Shown here: in pieces, positions 45,358 through 52,978 of the stretch
Layout of the letters: each line of letters starts with the position of its first letter
Position numbering within the stretch: position 1 is the first letter of the stretch
NCBI GenBank assembly: GCA_003282825.1
Contig: QBYM01000008.1
Span: forward strand, 1-52,978
Length of the DNA stretch: 52,978 nucleotides
Direction of reading: 5' to 3'
Source: Pelagibacteraceae bacterium AG-325-J17
GTDB taxonomy: Bacteria; Pseudomonadota; Alphaproteobacteria; Pelagibacterales; Pelagibacteraceae
The notes under the pieces: model-generated
Told to the model about the DNA's origin: nothing
What the model saw: the letters and a program-made list of their open reading frames with translations, nothing else
The model's database searches: none
Made by a program: the position numbers and the translations under genes

Positions 45358-46365
45358 TTAATTTACTTTGTTTAAAATTGTTTCTCCATTCAAGACTCTT
45401 AATGCATTTATAGAAGCTTTTTCTCTCATATCTATAACTGATCTACTTGAATAATAAGCGGAATGTGGGTTAATAATTATCTTAGAATGATCTGGGTGTT
45501 TTTCATTAATCCAAGCATTAATTAATTCATCATTAAAGTTTGGCGGTTCTTCTGGCAAAACGTCCAATCCTAATCCTCCAATCTTTTTAGACTTTAACCC
45601 AAACATTAAACAGTCTAAATTTTCAATTATTTTTCCTCTAGCTGTATTAACTAAGATTGTATTATCATTCATTTCTTTAATGAAAGCTAAATTTATTAAT
45701 GATTTTGTTTCATTATTTAAAACACAATTTATAGATATAATACTAGAAAAATTGATCAGTTCTTGAATTGAATTAAATTTTTTTAAGAAAGAAAACTCAT
45801 TTTTATTTTTTTTTACATAAGGATCATAAAATCCTATTTCTAATCCAAATTCTTTCATTCTTAATGATACTAATGATCCTATTCTGCCTAGCCCTATAAT
45901 TCCAAGCTTGTGTTCATTAAGTCTCTTAGCGGGATTTTCAAGGTTTTCACCTAAAACATTTTCTTGCCAATCATTTATGTATTTCTTACACTTAAAATTA
46001 TATAAATTAATTTTTCTAGACAAATTTAAAATCATAGAAGAAGTTGTATCAGCAACTTCTGTAATGCCATAATCTGGAGTATTAGCACAATCAATATTTT
46101 TTAATCTTGCACTTTTAATATTTATATTATCAACACCCACGCCATATCTAATAATTGCTTTACAATTTTTAAGTCTTCCTAAAGTTTTATCACTAATTTC
46201 TGTGTGCCAAACTAATAAAATATCGGCATCGTTAATATCATCTGTTAGTTTGCTTTCTTCAACTTGATCTAAACAAACTACATCTACTTTGTCACCAAGT
46301 ATCTTTTTTTCTATAATTGAATCTTTAAAATAATCAGTGATTACTACTTTATATTTTTTTTTCAT
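45358..46365 (-). CDS. D-2-hydroxyacid dehydrogenase (PGDH/CtBP-like)
   Basis: 335-aa NAD-dependent dehydrogenase that interconverts a 2-hydroxy acid and a 2-keto acid. It has IRYGVGVDNINI, the dinucleotide motif LGIIGLGRIGSLV, catalytic Arg in VNTARGKII, Glu in LPEEPP and His in NPHSAYYS. It overlaps the KdsB-like gene by 17 bp. In this operon it could form the 2-keto acid that a KdsB-type enzyme needs. A serine-pathway role is unlikely given the setting. Confidence 0.92.
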   Translation of the reverse strand: MKKKYKVVITDYFKDSIIEKKILGDKVDVVCLDQVEESKLTDDINDADILLVWHTEISDKTLGRLKNCKAIIRYGVGVDNINIKSARLKNIDCANTPDYGITEVADTTSSMILNLSRKINLYNFKCKKYINDWQENVLGENLENPAKRLNEHKLGIIGLGRIGSLVSLRMKEFGLEIGFYDPYVKKNKNEFSFLKKFNSIQELINFSSIISINCVLNNETKSLINLAFIKEMNDNTILVNTARGKIIENLDCLMFGLKSKKIGGLGLDVLPEEPPNFNDELINAWINEKHPDHSKIIINPHSAYYSSRSVIDMREKASINALRVLNGETILNKVN

Positions 46366-47083
46366 AACTTTTTATTCTATTTTCTACAATCTCTATATCT
46401 TTTTTTTCATCTACAGCCCAACTATCTCCAATCATATCAATACAATAAACTGGTACACCGATTTCTAAAAATCTAATTATTTCATTATCTTCAATTTGAT
46501 CTAAATTAGTTTTTCCAGAATTTACAAAATATTTATTCAAAGAGATTTTGTTGAATGCGTATAACCAAATTGCTCTCTCTGCTTGAAAAAATTTCCCTTT
46601 GTTGGTTAATGGTATACCTGCTCTAGATGAATAGAGTAATCTTCCATTTTTTTCACAAACAACTTTTGCCTTAGAAAAATCATAAAATTCTTGTTCATTA
46701 GCATTTGTCTTACCAAATACAACTCTATCAGGAAATTTAAGATTATAGTTCAAGAGAGACTTTATATCATCTACATTTACAATTGGTTCATCACCCTGAA
46801 CATTTATATAAGTGTCTGCTTCAACCTCATCACTAAATAACTTTATTCGATCAATCGCTGTTTCTGCAGGTTTGGTAATAATACATTTAATATTTTTTTT
46901 TTGACAAAAATTTTTTATTTCTTGGTCTTCAGTTGCAACATAAATATCATCTCTTTTAATAACTTGCTCACATCTTTCCCAAACATGTTGAATCATTGGT
47001 TTATTTAGAATTTTTATTAAAGGCTTTCCTGGTAGTCTAGTTCCTTTCATTCTTGCTGGAATAACTATTACCTGTCTCATCAA
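46349..47083 (-). CDS. KdsB-like cytidylyltransferase (copy 2, GAPDH-like cassette)
   Basis: 244-aa CMP-Kdo synthetase family enzyme with VIPARMKGTRLPGKPLIK, IYVATEDQEI, INVQGDEPIV, RAIWLYAF and the C-terminal GDSWAVDEKKDIEIVE. It retains the canonical RLPGKPL, unlike copy 1. Canonical KdsB reads PGTAN/HASGTDR in the middle; here it is KPAETAIDRIKL, so sugar recognition has changed. No KdsA-like synthase is next to it. Probably activates a 2-keto sugar acid made by its operon neighbours. Confidence 0.88.
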   Translation of the reverse strand: MMRQVIVIPARMKGTRLPGKPLIKILNKPMIQHVWERCEQVIKRDDIYVATEDQEIKNFCQKKNIKCIITKPAETAIDRIKLFSDEVEADTYINVQGDEPIVNVDDIKSLLNYNLKFPDRVVFGKTNANEQEFYDFSKAKVVCEKNGRLLYSSRAGIPLTNKGKFFQAERAIWLYAFNKISLNKYFVNSGKTNLDQIEDNEIIRFLEIGVPVYCIDMIGDSWAVDEKKDIEIVENRIKSYEKKI

Positions 47084-47088
47084 ATATT

Positions 47089-47736
47089 TTATCTTTTAAT
47101 TGAATTAGTTATTTTTCCTATTTTTTCTATTTCAATAGTTACTTTATCTCCTGGTTTAACTATAGCATCTGTAGCTCCAGCTGGAGTACCAGTAAAAATA
47201 ATATCTCCTGGAATTAATTTAAAAAATTTAGATACTAGCTCCACACATTCAAAATCATTTAATATTCTATCATTTGTAGTGCTGTCCTGTGTTTTTTTTC
47301 CGTTAATAAATGATTGAATTCTCAAGTTCGATGTATCTATGTCATTTATAATTTTTGGTCCTATCGGGGCAAATGTATCAGAGGCTTTTGATCTTGCTAA
47401 ATGCCAATCCCTATTCAAAATATTTTCTGCCGTAACATCATTTCCACAAGTATATCCTAAAATATGTTCTTTTGCATTTTTAGACTTAATATTCTTGCCC
47501 TCTTTTCCGATTATTATACAAAGTTCAGCTTCTATCCAAACCTTTTTAAAACAATTATTATAAATTATTTCCTCATTATTAAAAATCAAGCTTGTACTTG
47601 ACTTTAGAAATATTAAAGGTTCTTGAATTTTATTTTTTTCACCAACTAAGCTTTTATAATTAAATGCTAAACCAATGACTTTATTTTTTAATGGTGGTTT
47701 AAAATAATCAAAAAAATTAAAATCATACTTTTTCAT
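47089..47736 (-). CDS. Fumarylacetoacetate hydrolase family protein
   Basis: 215-aa FAH-fold enzyme; the family includes acylpyruvate hydrolases, 2-keto-3-deoxy sugar acid enzymes and oxaloacetate decarboxylases. It has the start VIGLAFNYKSLVGE, metal ligands in WIEAELCIIIG, GYTCGNDVTAE, KASDTFAPIGP and GDIIFTGTPAGATDA, all family hallmarks. The cluster position between a KdsB-like and a GAPDH-like gene indicates action on a keto sugar acid. Exact chemistry unknown. Confidence 0.9.
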   Translation of the reverse strand: MKKYDFNFFDYFKPPLKNKVIGLAFNYKSLVGEKNKIQEPLIFLKSSTSLIFNNEEIIYNNCFKKVWIEAELCIIIGKEGKNIKSKNAKEHILGYTCGNDVTAENILNRDWHLARSKASDTFAPIGPKIINDIDTSNLRIQSFINGKKTQDSTTNDRILNDFECVELVSKFFKLIPGDIIFTGTPAGATDAIVKPGDKVTIEIEKIGKITNSIKR

Positions 47737-47740
47737 AAAG

Positions 47741-48784
47741 CTAATTTCTATTTTTTGTAGTAATATAATTTAATATATCAACTACTCGGTTTCCATAACC
47801 CCATTCATTATCATACCATATGACAAGCTTTAGTAAGTCAGAATTTAAAACATCTATATAATTTGAATCAATTATTGATGATTTTGTTGTTTTTAAGTGA
47901 TCTATAGAAACCAAAGGTTCAGTTTGAAATTCAAAAATTTTACTATTTTTTTTTGCTGTTAAATTTAAAAATCTTTTTACTTCTAAAAGGCTAACATTTT
48001 TTTTTAATTTAATAGTTAAATCAGATCCACAAACTATAGCTGTGGGCACTCTAAAAGATAAACCTGCTAACTTACCTTCCAAATAAGGTATAGTCCTAAT
48101 TACTGCATCAACTGCAGTAGTTTTTTTTGGTATTAAACTTGCCATACTATTTCTACCTAAAGAATAATCTTTCCATTTATGCCCAGGACTGGATATTGAT
48201 CTAACAGATCCGTCTAATAAATTTTGGTATGAAAGTCTTGAATGTAGCGTCGTTATAAAACCACTTTCAATTCCCCATTTTTTTTCAATTTGATTTAACA
48301 CTGGAGCAACAGCTGTAGCATCACAAATACTGCTGCTAATTATATTGTGAATATCATTTTTATATTTTTTTTCGTTTACACCCATTATCATAGTAAAATC
48401 TACATTTTTTTTAGGTGAATGTGTTACAATCACTTTTTTGACACCTTGTTTTAAAACTTTTTTTGCTAAATTAACATTTGTGTCAACACCAGACGCATCA
48501 ATTAGAATATCAACTTTTCTTCTTTTCAAGGGAATATTTTCTACTTTTTCAATGTTTGTTATATCTATTTTATTTTTATTAATTTTAATTGTTTTTTTAT
48601 TTGTTGATACAGATCCATTGAACTTTCCATAGTGGGAGTCGTATTTGAATAAATAGGCTAAATTATTTACATCTTCATCGATTTCATTAATTAAAACAAT
48701 CTTAAATTTTTTTTTTGTTGATAAGATTCTTGCAATTACTCTACCTATCCTACCAAAACCATTAATACCTATATTAACACTCAT
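47741..48784 (-). CDS. GAPDH-like dehydrogenase in the polysaccharide island (second copy)
   Basis: 347-aa GAPDH homologue heading the six-gene operon. It has INGFGRIGRVIAR, catalytic Cys154 in SSSICDATAVAP, His181 in ITTLHS and WYDNEWGYGNR. The surroundings are altered: SCTTNC became ICDATA, PTSTGA became IPKKTT, and the Thr of AFTSDQ is lost, though FRVPT keeps the Arg. These are phosphate-site residues, so it probably oxidises a different aldehyde or aldose phosphate than GAP. It shares little with the housekeeping gap at 12468 beyond the fold, so it is not a recent copy. Confidence 0.92.
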   Translation of the reverse strand: MSVNIGINGFGRIGRVIARILSTKKKFKIVLINEIDEDVNNLAYLFKYDSHYGKFNGSVSTNKKTIKINKNKIDITNIEKVENIPLKRRKVDILIDASGVDTNVNLAKKVLKQGVKKVIVTHSPKKNVDFTMIMGVNEKKYKNDIHNIISSSICDATAVAPVLNQIEKKWGIESGFITTLHSRLSYQNLLDGSVRSISSPGHKWKDYSLGRNSMASLIPKKTTAVDAVIRTIPYLEGKLAGLSFRVPTAIVCGSDLTIKLKKNVSLLEVKRFLNLTAKKNSKIFEFQTEPLVSIDHLKTTKSSIIDSNYIDVLNSDLLKLVIWYDNEWGYGNRVVDILNYITTKNRN

Positions 48785-48914
48785 AAAAAATTAAAAAAAT
48801 GACAAAATAACAATTATAAATTAAATAAAGTTTATGTTTAATTAATTAATAAATAAATGCAAACATAAAATAAGAATTAATATTAAAATTTAGTTAACAA
48901 GAGACCAACCTTAT
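48785..48914. promoter_or_regulatory. Divergent promoter region (130 bp)
   Basis: Separates the six-gene minus-strand operon (GAPDH-like to DUF4910) from the plus-strand SpsF-like gene. It is over 80% A+T by eye and contains several TATAAT-like strings and the palindrome TTAATTAATTAA near 48839-48850. Outward promoters are required here, but I cannot fix their -35/-10 elements. Confidence 0.5.
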
Positions 48915-49643
48915 ATGAGAAAAAAACTAGGTATTATAATTGAGGTTAGAACAGGATCAAAAAGACTTCCTTCCAAATGTTTGAAAAAAATTAATAATAA
49001 AACAATATTAGAAATTTTAATTAGTCGAATTCAAAATTTTAAAAAAATAAAAAAAATAATTGCTACTACAAAACTGAAACAAGACAATATAATTGAAAAA
49101 ATTGCAAAAAAAAACAATATCAATATTTACAGAGGTTCAGTAAATGATCTTGTTAAAAGAGTTTGTGAAGCAGCAAAATTTTACAAAATAAATCATATTA
49201 TTCAGCTTACAGCAGATAATCCGTTGATAGATTTAAATATAATGAAAAAAATGATTAACATTTATTCAAAAAGTAAATTTGATTTTATATCTAATTCTAT
49301 TATTAGAAGCTTCCCAATTGGGACTGACATTAGAATTTTTTCTTTAAAAAGTTTATTAAGAATTTCCAAAGTTCAAAAAAAAAAGAGAGAGCATACATGC
49401 TATTATTATCTTAAAAATATAAATAATTTTAAAACTTTTAATCTTCTAGCCACAAAAAATTTAAATAGACCAGATATAAGATTGACTTTAGACTTTAAGG
49501 AGGATCTTAAATTAATTAGAGAAATATTAAAAAAAAATAAAAATAAAAGAATAACTTTACAAAATATTATAAATTTAATTGATAAAAATCCTAAATTAAA
49601 ATCAATAAATAGTAAATATCCTAAAAAAATAGCTATAAGCTAA
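48915..49643 (+). CDS. SpsF/NeuA-like cytidylyltransferase
   Basis: 242-aa nucleotidyltransferase of the acylneuraminate cytidylyltransferase/SpsF group: IIEVRTGSKRLPSKCLKKIN, KIIATTKLKQDN, LTADNPLID and SFPIGTDIRIFS. It would activate the product of the NeuB-like synthase with CMP. The two genes are convergent, not in one operon, and their stop codons overlap by 4 bp. The start is the ATG at 48915. Specificity (sialic, legionaminic or other nonulosonate) cannot be read from sequence. Confidence 0.87.
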   Translation: MRKKLGIIIEVRTGSKRLPSKCLKKINNKTILEILISRIQNFKKIKKIIATTKLKQDNIIEKIAKKNNINIYRGSVNDLVKRVCEAAKFYKINHIIQLTADNPLIDLNIMKKMINIYSKSKFDFISNSIIRSFPIGTDIRIFSLKSLLRISKVQKKKREHTCYYYLKNINNFKTFNLLATKNLNRPDIRLTLDFKEDLKLIREILKKNKNKRITLQNIINLIDKNPKLKSINSKYPKKIAIS

Positions 49644-50695
49644 ATTTTAACATCATTCCATTTTAAAACATGGTCTGATTTAAGATTTCTTTTAAATCTT
49701 TTTCCTAAAATTCTATTCCAATTATCAGAGGTTATGCCTGTACCCGGCCTTTTCGTAACAATATTTTTTTTTGTTATAACTTCGTTTTTTTTTACATCTA
49801 AGTTTAATACAATACTTCTTCTGGCATTTAATCTAGAAATCCTCTCTGAAGTTATGGCTTTTTTTTTATTCAATCCTGAAATTTTTTTAATTTTCAAAAT
49901 CTTTTTAAAAAAATTATTTAAATCTTTACCATCTAATGAATGAAAATGATCGTTGCCCTTAATTTTCTTATTATGAGTAAAATGTTTTTCAATAACATAA
50001 GCACCCTTTAAAAAAGATGTTGTAAGATTAATCATTTCTTTATCAGGCAATGTGTGATCTGAATAACCTATAATATGTTTATTAAAGTTAAGTTTTAAAT
50101 CTTTAATCATATCTAAGTTAGCATTGTGGTCTGATGTAGGATAATTCAATATACAATGTAAAATAATTATTTCTTTTGATCCACCTCTTTTTAAAATTTT
50201 TAGTGCTCTCCTAATCTCTTTTAAGTCTGAAGCACCAGTACTTAAAATGACCGGTTTTTTAGTTTTAGCTACTTCCTGTAAAAGAGGTATGTTTGTAATA
50301 TCGGCAGAAGCAATTTTGAAAAATTTCATTAGCGGTTTCAAAAATCTTACAGCATCTAAATCAAATGGTGTTGAAGCAAAATCTATATTGTTTTTTTTAC
50401 AAAACTTCGATAATTCAAAATATTCTTTAAAATTAAATTTATCGTATTTTTTAAATAAATCGTATTGATTTGATGTTTTTTCAAATTTTCTATTCCAGTA
50501 AGAAGGGCTATGAATTGAGGCAATAGTTTCAGCTTTATAGGATTGAAATTTTACTGCATGGGCACCATTTTTTTTTGCTAAAAGAATTTGTTTTTTTGCT
50601 AAGGAAATAGAACATCCGTGATTTACTCCTATCTCAGCTATAAAATAAGGAGATTTTAATCCGAAAATGTTTTTTTTTTTTAAAAAATTCATCAT
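49640..50695 (-). CDS. NeuB/SpsE-like nonulosonate synthase with SAF domain
   Basis: Condenses phosphoenolpyruvate with an amino- or hydroxy-hexose to a nine-carbon keto acid. The 351-aa protein has an N-terminal TIM barrel (about 15-255) with FIAEIGVNHGCS, AVKFQSYKAE, FASTPFDLDAV, STGASDL, HCILNYPT, GYSDHT and IEKHFTHN, and a C-terminal SAF/antifreeze-like domain (about 290-351) with RRSIVLNLDVKKNE and KRPGTGI. The metal-site GNDHFHSLDG replaces the PDHKASLEP-type of sialic acid synthases. No neighbouring UDP-GlcNAc 2-epimerase (NeuC) is visible. Confidence 0.92.
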   Translation of the reverse strand: MMNFLKKKNIFGLKSPYFIAEIGVNHGCSISLAKKQILLAKKNGAHAVKFQSYKAETIASIHSPSYWNRKFEKTSNQYDLFKKYDKFNFKEYFELSKFCKKNNIDFASTPFDLDAVRFLKPLMKFFKIASADITNIPLLQEVAKTKKPVILSTGASDLKEIRRALKILKRGGSKEIIILHCILNYPTSDHNANLDMIKDLKLNFNKHIIGYSDHTLPDKEMINLTTSFLKGAYVIEKHFTHNKKIKGNDHFHSLDGKDLNNFFKKILKIKKISGLNKKKAITSERISRLNARRSIVLNLDVKKNEVITKKNIVTKRPGTGITSDNWNRILGKRFKRNLKSDHVLKWNDVKI

Positions 50696-51354
50696 CTAAT
50701 TTTATGTTTTTTTAAAAGTTTTTTTTCATATTTTTTAAGAAGTTTTTTGTTATTTGTCATGTTTTTCTGATGTCTTCTATATCTATATAAGGGAATTGGA
50801 ACTCTAAAAATATCATATTTTTTTTTATATCTTATTAATAAATCTTCATCACCACTAGACATTAATTTTTTATCATATAGTCCAATTTCGATTAAATGAT
50901 GAGATCTAAACATTATTCCACATCCAATAGGTTTCTTTATACAGTTTTCTTTTGAAATAATTTTTTGTTTATTGTCCATTAAATAATAGTCACAAGCTAC
51001 TGCATCTAGTTCATTATTTAGGTGAAGAAGATTATATAAAATATTTATATATTCTTCATGTACCCAATCATCTGCATCAACTCTAATTATATATTGTCCT
51101 TTTGCTTGTTTAATGCCTACGTTTAATGAGCCTGGTAATCCTAAACTTTTTTTATTCTCCACATAAACTAGTTCTTCTAAATATGGACTAATAGCTTCTT
51201 TTGTTTTATCTATACTTTTATCATTAACTAAAATTATTTCATATTTTTCTCTATCAAAATTCTGATTTATTAAAGACCTCAAACATCTCCCTATATACGC
51301 CATAGCATTTTTCACAGGGATAATTACTGAAACTTCAACAGTTAATGTTTTCAT
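50692..51354 (-). CDS. GT2 family glycosyltransferase
   Basis: 220-aa GT-A enzyme: SVIIPVKNAMAYIGRCLRSLI, ILVNDKSIDKT, the metal-binding RVDADDW (DxD), and GCGIMFR plus SGDEDLLIRYK (the ED catalytic base) near the C-terminus. It is small and soluble with a very basic tail. It overlaps the NeuB-like gene by 4 bp, suggesting use of the same nonulosonate or the sugar beside it. Confidence 0.92.
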   Translation of the reverse strand: MKTLTVEVSVIIPVKNAMAYIGRCLRSLINQNFDREKYEIILVNDKSIDKTKEAISPYLEELVYVENKKSLGLPGSLNVGIKQAKGQYIIRVDADDWVHEEYINILYNLLHLNNELDAVACDYYLMDNKQKIISKENCIKKPIGCGIMFRSHHLIEIGLYDKKLMSSGDEDLLIRYKKKYDIFRVPIPLYRYRRHQKNMTNNKKLLKKYEKKLLKKHKIR

Positions 51355-51398
51355 TGAAACTTAATTATATTAATAAATTAAAAATCTAAAGAAAAAAA

Positions 51399-52978
51399 TT
51401 AGTTTGAGGCTTTTTCTATTAGATCAGCCCAAATTTTTAAGCTATTTTTTTTCTCGTAAGCTAAATAAGACTTATAAATTTTTAAGGCTTGCTGAACATC
51501 TTTTGAATACCACCACTCATCAACGTTTTCCCATACTTTTGTTACAAAAACGGATGCCTCCAAACCATTTTCAAATAACATATTATTTTTTTTTAATACT
51601 TCATGAAGTTCGTTAAAATTATTTTTAATTTTAAAATGATCAAAATTTGTTAATAAAATTGATGGACCAGATAAGAATGACTCATAAAATGAAGTTTTAG
51701 GATATGTTGAAACAATTATCTTTGAACTTTTATATATTTTTTGATAATCATTCTTATTTTCTAAAACTCTTTTTTCAAAAATATCTTTATATCTTTTATT
51801 CAAATACCATCCTTTTATTTGATAAGGTCTTATGTAAAAATTTTTATTAATATTTTCTGGTAAATTTTTATGGAAGTTTTTAACCATTTGAATTTGATCT
51901 AAAACCTGACCAGATACTGGGGAGGTAGTAACATAATGAGGATATTTACTTACTCCATGGGTTATTACCAAAAGTTTATTCAAAGAATTTTTTTTTCTTT
52001 TTTGCAATCTGTGAATCATCGGGACATGTAGACTATTTTCAAATTTTGAACTAAAATATCTGAAAGATTTGTCTGATATTTGTTCATTAATGAATTCTCC
52101 ATTAAGTAGACCATAAGAACCTCCATGATCAGTGATTATTATCTTTGTTCCTTTCAAATGAGAATTTGCTATCCAAAACTTAAAAGATGTATTAGTTGCA
52201 TAATTTATGTCGCTGATTATAGATTTTGGTTTAAAATTAATTTTTTTTTTTAAATATTTATTGATATTTTTAAAATCTTCTAAAAAAGAAATAGGAATTT
52301 GGTAATTAAGAATACTTAAAAAAAATCTTTCAAATTCAGAACTTGAAACTATTTCAATTTTTATTTGATCCCTTTTTTTTTTATCAATTAGTGACATTTT
52401 ATTGAATAAAATATCATTTTGATTTTTTGAAAACGTAATTCTATCTTTAAATGGCAAATCTTTAAGAAAAATATTTAAAATAATATATTTTTTTATTCCA
52501 ATACTAAGATCAAAAAAATATTTTTTTGATCTTGAAATTTTAGAAAAGATCATTTCAAAAAAATTTAAATTTAACTTTATTTTTTTTTTTTTAATAATAA
52601 ATTTATATTTACTTCCATAAGTAATATTGATAATTTTTTTTTTGTCTAAAAAATTAATTATTTTCTGAAATAAGTATTGATTGTAATAATCATCAAAACA
52701 CACTTCTTTTATAAAATGATCATAATCAAAATGAATAGGATCATTTAAAAAATTTAGAAATTCAGAATTTAAATTTTTATTATTATCAATTAATACTTCG
52801 ATAATCTTCCATCTATATAAAATTGTTTCAAAAAAATGTGTATACCATGGTTCTAAAATAATTTGCCAATATCTCTTACTATAATTACAGTCATGATAAT
52901 TATTTAATTGACTTACTAAATTTTCGAAAACTAAAAATTTAAACTTTTTAAAATATTCATCTATTTCGAAGATCTTTT
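51399..52978 (-). CDS. LIC12162-family putative transferase (5' end outside the window)
   Basis: The frame is open from the stop at 51399 through the window edge (526 codons), so the gene starts beyond 52978. An internal GTG at 52703 is not the start, because upstream codons read a family-like RYWQIILEPWYTHFFETIL. Conserved parts include IIITDHGGSYGLLNGEF, ISDKSFRYFS and STYPKTSFYESFLSGPSIL. This matches the LIC12162 family known from spirochaete and marine surface-glycan loci, which is presumed a GT-B transferase. Function unproven. Confidence 0.85.
   Translation of the reverse strand, partial: KIFEIDEYFKKFKFLVFENLVSQLNNYHDCNYSKRYWQIILEPWYTHFFETILYRWKIIEVLIDNNKNLNSEFLNFLNDPIHFDYDHFIKEVCFDDYYNQYLFQKIINFLDKKKIINITYGSKYKFIIKKKKIKLNLNFFEMIFSKISRSKKYFFDLSIGIKKYIILNIFLKDLPFKDRITFSKNQNDILFNKMSLIDKKKRDQIKIEIVSSSEFERFFLSILNYQIPISFLEDFKNINKYLKKKINFKPKSIISDINYATNTSFKFWIANSHLKGTKIIITDHGGSYGLLNGEFINEQISDKSFRYFSSKFENSLHVPMIHRLQKRKKNSLNKLLVITHGVSKYPHYVTTSPVSGQVLDQIQMVKNFHKNLPENINKNFYIRPYQIKGWYLNKRYKDIFEKRVLENKNDYQKIYKSSKIIVSTYPKTSFYESFLSGPSILLTNFDHFKIKNNFNELHEVLKKNNMLFENGLEASVFVTKVWENVDEWWYSKDVQQALKIYKSYLAYEKKNSLKIWADLIEKASN

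Larger units (their letters stand above)
22690..52978. other. Surface-polysaccharide island, HVR2-like, next to 5S rRNA
   Basis: From the 5S promoter to the window end every gene with a recognisable family relates to surface glycans: glycosyltransferases, nucleotide-sugar enzymes, flippase, polymerase. Base composition is more AT-rich than in the core half, with long A/T homopolymers. SAR11 genomes are known to carry such a hypervariable region between 5S and 23S/16S rRNA. The far boundary is outside the window. Confidence 0.85.

Noticed and set aside
51399..52703. GTG at 52703 as start of the LIC12162-family gene
   Set aside because: The frame stays open to the window edge and the upstream codons read a family-like N-terminal part, so the gene is 5'-truncated by the window.
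22690..52978. CRISPR arrays, insertion sequences, transposase or integrase genes and att sites in the island
   Set aside because: No regularly spaced repeats, transposase or integrase frames or terminal inverted repeats seen; the island is probably exchanged by homologous recombination.
22690..52978. Many T-rich runs as intrinsic terminators on either strand
   Set aside because: Most lie inside coding regions and lack a GC-containing stem; only the hairpin at 3218-3252 meets the criteria.

Overview
The window is very AT-rich, gene-dense DNA with intergenic gaps of 0-225 bp. Gene order and protein sequences point to a marine alphaproteobacterium of the SAR11 clade (Pelagibacterales). Supporting signs are the extreme A/T bias, K/N/I-rich proteins, TTG/GTG starts and stop/start overlaps. 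Others are an alphaproteobacterial TrcR (DUF1013) next to a zinc-free-type L31, a transhydrogenase alpha chain split in two, and a lone 5S rRNA gene bordering a surface-polysaccharide island. In SAR11 genomes the second hypervariable region (HVR2) is known to lie between the 5S gene and the 16S-23S genes. This window fits the 5S-side half of such a region. No species is assigned.

Region 1 (1-10475, all minus strand) is conserved core. Read in transcription order it holds a DUF4164-like coiled-coil protein, zapA, 5-formyl-THF cyclo-ligase, a YmdB-type phosphoesterase, yebC, a divergent RuvC-like nuclease, tolQ-tolR-tolA-tolB-pal-cpoB, tilS and the 5' part of ftsH. A strong intrinsic terminator or attenuator sits between pal and cpoB.

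Region 2 (10531-18746, plus strand) carries central carbon and translation genes: tkt-gap-pgk-fba(class I)-thiE-efp-suhB-rpmE-trcR-rpsU-tRNA-fMet. rpsU appears to use an AUU start codon behind a consensus GGAGG. The initiator tRNA has the diagnostic C1:A72 mismatch but an A29-U41 pair in the anticodon stem.

Region 3 (18755-22690, minus strand) is a compact block: 5S rRNA, rpmJ, a 36-aa aa3-type oxidase subunit IV, pntAa-pntAb-pntB and a transaldolase-family gene. A clear promoter lies immediately upstream of 5S. Only 14 bp separate 5S from rpmJ, with no terminator visible, so the rRNA and the protein genes may share a transcript.

Region 4 (22690-52978) is an island of about 30 kb for cell-surface glycan synthesis, mostly minus strand. 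It encodes lipid-carrier priming (WecA/MraY family), a PglK-like ABC flippase, a Wzy/ligase-like membrane protein, and GT2, GT26 and GT-C-like transferases. It also encodes a plant-type GDP-mannose 3,5-epimerase, a 744-aa SDR/FlaA1 fusion, and a CDP-6-deoxyhexose module (rfbF, rfbG, reductase). Three separate CMP-sugar activation modules stand out: (a) SDR + KdsB-like + sugar-phosphate cyclase + a 52-aa protein + SDR; (b) GAPDH-like + fumarylacetoacetase-family + KdsB-like + 2-hydroxyacid dehydrogenase + Gfo/Idh/MocA + DUF4910; (c) NeuB-like + SpsF-like. Modules (a) and (b) look like undescribed routes to CMP-activated cyclitols or sugar acids and are the best candidates for new biology here. 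The window ends inside a LIC12162-family gene.
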